Positions 6,961 through 10,813 of a stretch of DNA of 10,813 nt are shown here, in pieces; positions within the stretch are counted from its first letter, which is position 1; the number at the start of each line of letters is the position of its first letter. A program made the position numbers and the translations under genes. The stretch covers positions 1-10,813 of the forward strand of contig CAMBAQ010000053.1 in NCBI GenBank assembly GCA_945863785.1, in the 5' to 3' direction. The notes under the pieces were generated by a model. The model saw only the letters and a program-made list of their open reading frames with translations, did not search any database and had not been told where the DNA came from. Origin of the DNA: Chthoniobacter flavus. GTDB lineage: Bacteria > Verrucomicrobiota > Verrucomicrobiia > Chthoniobacterales > Terrimicrobiaceae.

Positions 6961-7694
6961 GGCGTCTTCTGAGGATTAGGTCCCGAGCCCCATTGAAATT
7001 CTAGAAAATCCCAAACAATTCCACTTTTTTCTGCTGTTGAAAAACGAAGGCCACGCAGTAACCGCAGGAGTTCACGATCAATAGTGGGATCGCCTGAGGA
7101 TTTCTCGAGCACCAAGAATGCGACTTGGCCATCCGCATCCACTCCAATGAGAAAAGTCGCTGCCTCTAGTGGGGCTGAAGCGCTTTGCGAAACGAGGGGA
7201 GTGGCGGGGAGGGCGGGCAATCGGTCAGCTAGCGACATGCCTGATTGAAGTCTGGCAGGGTGGGCTGATGCTTCCTGCTTCGGTGAAAATGGAGCAGGAA
7301 ATTTTACTTCACGTCTCAAGCTTGGGATATGCGCGGAAGGGAGCGACTCCGCTTTGCGGGTGAGGGGGAGAAGGGCTATGTTTTCCGAAGAAAATTGCGG
7401 TGTGTAAGTCGTCGAAAATAAACTCTCTTCCCGAGGCATTCCCCGGCCTGGAGCAAAAAGGGAGGGATCCGAAGAAAGGAGTAGCCCCTCGACTTGGCTT
7501 TTTTGAGGAGAACCTTCTGGTAAAAAAAACAACTGAGCGGGCTTTAATGTATCCGTTTTGCCTTTGGGATACGCGATGGTGAATAGGAAAAAAATGGAAC
7601 CATGCGCGAGGGCAGCGAGCACCAGCATGGCCGGAAGCAGCAGGTGAATGCGATGTCGTACAGGCCAGTCAAAAATGAGAGGTGTGTTTTTCAC
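6957..7694 (-). CDS. TonB-like energy-transducing protein
   Basis: A 245-residue protein with one N-terminal membrane anchor (about 17-41), a long periplasmic spacer and a C-terminal TonB-like domain (about 175-236). The domain shows the usual pattern, FLIGVDADGQVAFLVLEKSSG, then DPTIDRELLRLLRGLRF, ending in WDFLEFQWG. The anchor holds AALAHGS with His31 at the place of the functionally important His20 of E. coli TonB; the Ser four residues before it is Ala here. The spacer is rich in Pro, Ser and Leu but lacks the long Glu-Pro/Lys-Pro tracts of classical TonB. The start is GTG, overlapping the exbD stop as GTGA, with GGAAGAG just upstream. Such proteins pass ExbB-ExbD motor force to outer-membrane receptors. 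TolA-like or a dedicated transducer are alternatives, since no receptor gene is present here. Confidence 0.8.
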   Translation of the reverse strand: MKNTPLIFDWPVRHRIHLLLPAMLVLAALAHGSIFFLFTIAYPKGKTDTLKPAQLFFLPEGSPQKSQVEGLLLSSDPSLFAPGRGMPREESLFSTTYTPQFSSENIALLPLTRKAESLPSAHIPSLRREVKFPAPFSPKQEASAHPARLQSGMSLADRLPALPATPLVSQSASAPLEAATFLIGVDADGQVAFLVLEKSSGDPTIDRELLRLLRGLRFSTAEKSGIVWDFLEFQWGSGPNPQKTP

Positions 7695-8092
7695 TGCTCT
7701 TCCGAGGTGGCGATAACGGTAGGGTAACCAAGCGACAGAGAAACTGTCATCACTTGCGCCAGTTGTTCCACTGCGGATCTGCGATCTGTTTTGATGATCA
7801 CGGTGTGGTTTCGTCCGCCATACTCCTTAAGCTTGGTGCGCAACTCATCGAAAGTGACGGCGTCATTTTCAAAATAAATCGAGGATAAAGGCGCAGCGGC
7901 GATGCTGATGATGAGTGGGTTTCTTTGCGGGGCAAGAAGGAATGGGGATTGAGGGACATCAACCATCACGCCTGGTTGCAACAAGAAGGACGTGCTGAGG
8001 ATGATGTAAAAAACTAGCAAAAGCACGACGTTCAAGGACGGCGCTATAAACATCAGGGCTGGATGAAGGCCAGGTGTACGCTGGATTTTCAC
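7691..8092 (-). CDS. exbD: ExbD/TolR-family motor protein with Asn in place of the conserved membrane Asp
   Basis: ExbD proteins form the rotor core of the ExbB-ExbD motor: a short cytoplasmic tail, one membrane helix and a periplasmic domain. This 133-residue protein fits, with its helix at about 18-38 and a periplasmic part that aligns with E. coli ExbD (SIYFENDAVTFDELRTKL; TVIIKTDRRSAVEQLAQVM; LGYPTVIATSEE). The family signature TPxIDV at the start of the helix reads APSLNV here, so the essential Asp (D25 in E. coli) is Asn21, codon AAC (8032-8030 on the minus strand). The start is GTG, overlapping the exbB stop as GTGA; no clear Shine-Dalgarno is seen, so translation is probably coupled. 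The reading frame is intact and periplasmic conservation is good, which argues against a decaying gene. Family assignment is firm; canonical proton coupling is doubtful. Confidence 0.88.
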   Translation of the reverse strand: MKIQRTPGLHPALMFIAPSLNVVLLLVFYIILSTSFLLQPGVMVDVPQSPFLLAPQRNPLIISIAAAPLSSIYFENDAVTFDELRTKLKEYGGRNHTVIIKTDRRSAVEQLAQVMTVSLSLGYPTVIATSEEQ

Positions 8093-8715
8093 GCGGCAGT
8101 ATCCGATCCGGAAGGTTCGTGGAGGACGTCCAGAACCTCAATCGAGGCACGCTCGATGTCGTGAAGGACATCATTTGATCTAGCGACCAGATAACTATGA
8201 GCGACGAAGGCTGGAATAGCGATCGTGAGCGCTGCCGCCGAGGTGAGAAGGCTCTCGTAAACGCCGCCCGCGATCTCAGCGGCGGTCGCATAACCACCAT
8301 GCGTGGTGATCTGTTGAAAGGCGGTTAAAAGGCCGAGAATTGTGCCAAGCAAGCCAACCAGCGGGGTCGCATAAGCGATCGTTGCCAGCAGGGCTAGGTT
8401 GCGTTCCAAGCGGGGCACCTCGAGCTGACCGGCCTCCTGTGCGATGTCGCGCAACTCGGATCGTGGTGAATTATGTCGTGCCAACATCGCAAGCAGGACG
8501 CGCGGAACAGGGCCCGGCGAGCCGGCGCATTCCCGAATCGCTTCGGCGAAGTTTTTTTTTCTCAGCAAATTGGCCAACCCACGTAGAAAATCTCCGGTTT
8601 GAATCGACGCACGGTGAAAAAAAAGCAGGCGTTCACAGAAAACACCGAGGGCCGTGACACTGCAGCCCAGAATAAGCCACATCAGCGGGCCGCCCTTTTG
8701 CACAAGTTCCATCAT
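8089..8715 (-). CDS. exbB: ExbB/TolQ/MotA-family proton channel protein
   Basis: ExbB forms the pentameric stator that houses ExbD in the inner membrane. The 208 residues show three membrane segments: about 10-32 (GPLMWLILGCSVTALGVFCERLLFF region), about 108-132 and about 150-175. A cytoplasmic loop lies between the first two. The core matches the family: ATPLVGLLGTILGLLTAFQ in the second helix and GGVYESLLTSAAALTIAIPAF in the third. Glu154 matches the functionally important Glu176 of E. coli ExbB, and Thr125 and Thr158 lie in the pore-lining positions. The ATG at 8715 is followed by a second Met; GAGAA upstream is a weak ribosome binding site. A 46-nt gap separates it from the Roadblock gene, and its stop overlaps exbD. 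ExbB and TolQ cannot be told apart on sequence alone; the TonB-like gene downstream favours ExbB. Confidence 0.92.
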   Translation of the reverse strand: MMELVQKGGPLMWLILGCSVTALGVFCERLLFFHRASIQTGDFLRGLANLLRKKNFAEAIRECAGSPGPVPRVLLAMLARHNSPRSELRDIAQEAGQLEVPRLERNLALLATIAYATPLVGLLGTILGLLTAFQQITTHGGYATAAEIAGGVYESLLTSAAALTIAIPAFVAHSYLVARSNDVLHDIERASIEVLDVLHEPSGSDTAA

Positions 8716-8761
8716 GAGTTCTCGTTTTCTAAATCATCGCAGGCATCCCCGCAATGGGTTT

Positions 8762-9805
8762 TCAGGTTTCATTTTTCGGTGGAGGGAGGCATAAGCGTGA
8801 TCGAGTGACCTCTCCCAGCGCGAGGGCCACCTTTTCACGGACACCCGGTATGAAGCCGCGATCCGCGTGGAAGACGAGCATCGTGTGATTCTCGTTTTGG
8901 AAAATACTGATAGGGCCTTTTTCCGTATGCAGAGTGAGTGCGGGAATTTCACCGATGCCCATATCTGCTGATGCTTCGTGCATGGCTCTGGCCATCGCGG
9001 TGGCTTTGGAACTAAGCGATGCTATATCCAATCCAGAGGGCACGTTTTGAGAGGCGATAAAGGCATCATCGCTTGCCAACAGGCAGGACTTGATTCCAGG
9101 CAGGTCGCCGCAAAGCTCTACGACGCGTTTGGTGCTTAATTTCTCATCGGTCATGAAAAGCGATTGCAGCGCGTTCTGCTCGGGGAGGAGCTCGTCGCCA
9201 AAAGTATCCAGCGCGGGAAATTCCGGCTTAATCGTAACGATCGCATTCGAGATCGGTTCCTCGATTTTGCGGCGAAAGGTCGGCAGGTTGCTGATAAGAT
9301 CGGAGAGCTTTCGGGCGGAGATCTCCTCAGGGGGGGCTTCTGCAGTGCGTTCAGGTAAGGGCTCCTCCTCGATAACTTCAGGCTCGATGAAGATATCGAT
9401 TTCTTTGGCTTCAGGTAGTTTTGCAAAAAAAAGATTTAGGCTCGCCGCCGGCGAGGCTAGTGACGTCTCGAGCGTTTCCTCTTTGGGGGTAGCGCTAGTG
9501 ACAATTTGTTCGCGGAGAGTGTACCCAAGAGCAACTCGGGATACCGGTAGGCGAATCATGTCGGGTGCTGGTTCCACGAAGTCTGGAACCAAAATCGCAA
9601 GTTCCCGCAAAGACAGCATCGGAACGATATGACCCAGAACGTGGCCAGCGGAAAGATTCACGCTCTCCTCCGGGGTGGATTTGCGAAGTAGAAGCTCTTT
9701 AGGAATTAAAGACTCCAAATCCGCTAATCGCATGGAAATCGTGCGGGCCGGCGCGCTACCGTATACGACGGGAGGCTGGGTGGATTCAAATGTGATTATG
9801 GGCAT
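8762..9805 (-). CDS. Protein with N-terminal repeats and a C-terminal Roadblock/LC7-like domain
   Basis: A 347-residue, apparently cytosolic protein with no signal peptide or membrane helix. The C-terminal part (about 212-335) has the Roadblock/LC7 pattern. It starts with a helix, then LPGIKSCLLASDDAFIASQ, a helix SSKATAMARAMHEAS, then strands ALTLHTEKGPISIFQ and HTMLVFHADRGF, and a final helix GVREKVALALGEV. Roadblock proteins such as MglB regulate small Ras-like GTPases. The N-terminal part holds three imperfect copies of L-x2-L-x2-L(I)P (about 24-60, 64-95 and 162-197), copies 2 and 3 being separated by an acidic, Pro/Glu-rich linker (about 133-161). The ATG at 9805 has AAGGA 10 nt upstream. 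It leads the operon, 46 nt before exbB. No GTPase gene is in the window. Function is unknown; regulation of the motor is an inference from position. Confidence 0.75.
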   Translation of the reverse strand: MPIITFESTQPPVVYGSAPARTISMRLADLESLIPKELLLRKSTPEESVNLSAGHVLGHIVPMLSLRELAILVPDFVEPAPDMIRLPVSRVALGYTLREQIVTSATPKEETLETSLASPAASLNLFFAKLPEAKEIDIFIEPEVIEEEPLPERTAEAPPEEISARKLSDLISNLPTFRRKIEEPISNAIVTIKPEFPALDTFGDELLPEQNALQSLFMTDEKLSTKRVVELCGDLPGIKSCLLASDDAFIASQNVPSGLDIASLSSKATAMARAMHEASADMGIGEIPALTLHTEKGPISIFQNENHTMLVFHADRGFIPGVREKVALALGEVTRSRLCLPPPKNET

Positions 9806-9831
9806 TTCTGTTGTATCCTTCGCGAGCTCAG

Positions 9832-9859
9832 GTTATCTCCATAGGCCTTAATTTAGCAA
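9832..9859 (-). promoter_or_regulatory. Possible promoter of the Roadblock-exbBD-tonB operon
   Basis: On the minus strand TTGCTA (9859-9854, 4/6 to TTGACA) is followed after 16 nt by GATAAC (9837-9832, 4/6 to TATAAT). This predicts a start near 9825 and a leader of about 20 nt that would carry the AAGGA ribosome binding site (9820-9816). The divergent hisI starts at 9864, so the two units share only 58 bp. The match is modest. I see no equally good promoter for hisI in this gap. Confidence 0.35.
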
Positions 9860-9863
9860 TCCC

Positions 9864-10265
9864 GTGGAATTCGACTTCAAATTCACCAGCGATGGGCTCA
9901 TCCCCGTCATCGTACAAGAAGCTTCAGGCAAAGAAAGACCTTCTGGCAGGGTTTTGATGTTTGCATGGATGAACTCTGAGTCATTGGCCAATACGCTCAA
10001 AACCGGTCTCATGACCTTCTGGAGCCGCTCACGGCAGAAACTCTGGCTCAAGGGAGAGACAAGCGGACACACTCAGCGGGTCGTTCGCTGGTTTGTCGAT
10101 TGCGACAGGGATGTCCTTCTTTTCGAGGTCGAACAAACAACCGGAGCCTGCCATACCGGATACGAAAGCTGTTTTTATCAGGAACTCGATCGCAACGCTC
10201 TGCCCCTTGAAATAAGGGAATCCAAGCTTTTTGACGACAAATCCGTTTACGATAAAAAATCCTAA
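9864..10265 (+). CDS. hisI: Phosphoribosyl-AMP cyclohydrolase
   Basis: HisI opens the purine ring of phosphoribosyl-AMP, the third step of histidine synthesis, as a cytosolic zinc enzyme. The 133 residues carry the family core: VLMFAWMNSESLANTL, TFWSRSRQKLWLKGETSGHTQ, and DCDRDVLLFEVEQTTGACHTGYESCF. Asp79, Asp81 and Asp83 are the expected Mg2+ ligands; Cys80, Cys96 and Cys103 the expected Zn2+ ligands. It is the monofunctional type, without the HisE pyrophosphohydrolase domain fused in E. coli. The start must be GTG at 9864, because a TAA in the same frame lies at 9849-9851 and no ATG intervenes. No Shine-Dalgarno is visible. It stands alone, divergent from the Roadblock operon, with no other his gene in the window. 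Confidence 0.95.
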   Translation: MEFDFKFTSDGLIPVIVQEASGKERPSGRVLMFAWMNSESLANTLKTGLMTFWSRSRQKLWLKGETSGHTQRVVRWFVDCDRDVLLFEVEQTTGACHTGYESCFYQELDRNALPLEIRESKLFDDKSVYDKKS

Positions 10266-10528
10266 TCGTCGGTAATCCTGCGAGCGTGAGCGCATCGCGC
10301 GCTTATCTCTCCCGAATGTTCTCTCCTCCCCAGGGCCTTTGTTTGCGAGCTTTCACGGAAGTGTGGCGTTAAAGTAATCACTTTCGACACCACGGTAATT
10401 AGCGAGGTCTTAATGGGCTTTTTGTTTTTAAAAAAACAAATGCATGCGGTTTCATTCACGCTAGGAATTCGCCCGTGCAAGCCCATCCATGCTTGCTGAA
10501 GTGGTACAAGTGAGAGGAGAATTGTGCT
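10266..10528. other. Non-coding region with inverted repeats downstream of hisI
   Basis: No supported gene lies in these 263 bases. A stem-loop at 10363-10393 pairs GTGG with CCAC, then GTT with GAC (one G-T pair), then AAAGT with ACTTT around AATC. ATGGGCTT (10413-10420) is the exact complement of AAGCCCAT (10479-10486). Between them lie TTTGTTTTT-AA-AAAAACAAA (10421-10440) and CACG/CGTG (10457-10460 with 10474-10477) around a GAATTC. Together this could fold as a three-way junction. No clear GC-rich terminator with a T run follows hisI. The motif CGGTAAT occurs at 10270 and 10393, each followed within 2-4 nt by GCGAG. I recognise no known RNA family. Confidence 0.4.
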
Positions 10529-10612
10529 ATGGCGATGGAGAAATCTTCAAAAGAACTTGCGGAAAAGCGGAGGAAAACCCACTCGGTAAAAAACAAAAAA
10601 TGGAAGAGGTAA
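10529..10612 (+). CDS. Possible 27-residue basic small protein
   Basis: An ATG at 10529 opens 27 codons ending in TAA at 10610-10612. AGGAG (10515-10519) lies 9 nt upstream, the best Shine-Dalgarno sequence in the window, better than those of pnp, sucA, sucB or hisI. The product starts MAMEKSSKELAEKRRKTHSV and ends in KNKKWKR. It is very basic (11 Lys/Arg), with no hydrophobic segment, and would be a nucleic-acid- or ribosome-binding type of peptide if made. I do not recognise a family. The surrounding DNA is purine-rich on this strand, which raises the chance of a Shine-Dalgarno-like match by accident. It should be treated as a candidate. Confidence 0.4.
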   Translation: MAMEKSSKELAEKRRKTHSVKNKKWKR

Positions 10613-10633
10613 GGGTGGTGGGAGTAAAAAAAC

Positions 10634-10690
10634 ATGTCATGGGGTGAGGTGTTTGGGAGAAAACAACAAAGCTCGGGGAAGTATATTTAA
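10634..10690 (+). CDS. Possible 18-residue peptide ORF
   Basis: A second tiny ORF, MSWGEVFGRKQQSSGKYI, starts 21 nt after the stop of the 27-codon ORF and in the same frame, separated from it by two TAA codons. GGGAG (10620-10624) lies 9 nt before its ATG, the same spacing as for the first. The pair could be a bicistronic unit, the broken remains of one small gene, or chance in purine-rich DNA. No family is recognised. Confidence 0.2.
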   Translation: MSWGEVFGRKQQSSGKYI

Positions 10691-10738
10691 TGGGCATCTG
10701 CGCGTGTTCTGAAGATTTTTGAGTCAGCTGAGTGGAGG

Positions 10739-10794
10739 TATAATTTAAAAATAAATTAAAAAGCAGTTGACGAAAGAAAGAGTCCCGCTATGTT
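10739..10794 (+). promoter_or_regulatory. Likely strong sigma-70 promoter with an A/T-rich upstream element, reading out of the window
   Basis: TTGACG (10767-10772, 5/6) and TATGTT (10789-10794, 4/6) are spaced 16 nt, predicting a start at about 10801. Directly upstream lies an almost pure A/T tract (10739-10762) of UP-element type, which itself begins with a perfect TATAAT (10739-10744). Downstream of the -10 the sequence is GC-rich (CGCTGTCCCGC), as in stringently controlled rRNA and tRNA promoters. GTCCCGCT occurs twice, at 10782-10789 and 10799-10806, flanking the -10 box. The gene it drives lies beyond the window. Confidence 0.55.
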
Positions 10795-10813
10795 CGCTGT
10801 CCCGCTGGTGAAA

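Noticed and set aside
9090..9632. Plus-strand 180-codon Ser-rich frame opposite the Roadblock gene
   Set aside because: The low-complexity Ser/Gly content mirrors the Glu/Leu-rich real gene, and no ribosome binding site or domain is seen.
10421..10440. A/T inverted repeat TTTGTTTTT-AA-AAAAACAAA as the hisI terminator
   Set aside because: The stem has almost no G-C pairs and ends in A rather than T on the plus strand, so it does not fit an intrinsic terminator.
10262..10486. Minus-strand 74-codon frame in the gap after hisI
   Set aside because: It runs through the inverted repeats, has no Shine-Dalgarno and no recognisable motif; chance is the simpler reading.
1..10813. CRISPR arrays, insertion sequences, tRNA or rRNA genes, attachment sites
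   Set aside because: No regularly spaced repeats, transposase-like proteins, terminal inverted repeats or tRNA-like cloverleaf were found on either strand by eye.

Overview
The window looks like a stretch of a Verrucomicrobiota (PVC group) chromosome. The reasons are the sequence character of RpsO, Pnp and SucA, a 2-oxoglutarate dehydrogenase E2 that lacks the usual E3-binding domain, and a Ton/Tol-type operon that includes a Roadblock protein. The phylum is an inference from protein style, and I cannot place it at genus level. Base composition is moderate (about half G+C by eye). Most large genes here start without a clear Shine-Dalgarno sequence, and three starts (exbD, tonB-like, hisI) are GTG.

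Layout. (a) 1-2471, + strand: the 3' part of rpsO (ribosomal protein S15), a hairpin terminator, then pnp (polynucleotide phosphorylase). This is the classic rpsO-pnp pair. A strong terminator follows pnp. (b) 2472-6481, + strand: a regulatory gap with an imperfect 15-nt direct repeat, then sucA and sucB (E1 and E2 of 2-oxoglutarate dehydrogenase, TCA cycle) separated by 6 nt. No E3 (lpd) gene is in the window. (c) 6482-6720: a non-coding gap between convergent transcripts, with several hairpins and a terminator serving the minus-strand operon. (d) 9805-6721, - strand: a five-gene operon read right to left. It encodes a protein with a C-terminal Roadblock/LC7-like domain, an ExbB/TolQ-type protein, an ExbD/TolR-type protein, a TonB-like protein and a small membrane-anchored zinc-ribbon protein. 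The last four are tightly packed, with three 4-nt start/stop overlaps (GTGA, GTGA, ATGA). (e) 9864-10265, + strand: hisI (phosphoribosyl-AMP cyclohydrolase), divergent from the operon. (f) 10266-10813: about 550 bp without a conventional gene. It holds inverted repeats, two tiny ORFs that each have a good Shine-Dalgarno sequence, and at the right edge an A/T-rich tract followed by a plausible sigma-70 promoter firing out of the window.

How the genes work together. SucA and SucB decarboxylate 2-oxoglutarate and transfer the succinyl group to CoA. ExbB, ExbD and the TonB-like protein would form an inner-membrane motor that couples proton-motive force to outer-membrane work. The most striking point is that the ExbD homologue has Asn (N21) where the family carries its essential membrane Asp, while ExbB keeps its key Glu. 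This motor is therefore either non-canonical in its proton path or does not use protons in the standard way. Its operon mates, the Roadblock protein and the zinc-ribbon protein, suggest a specialised and possibly regulated assembly.
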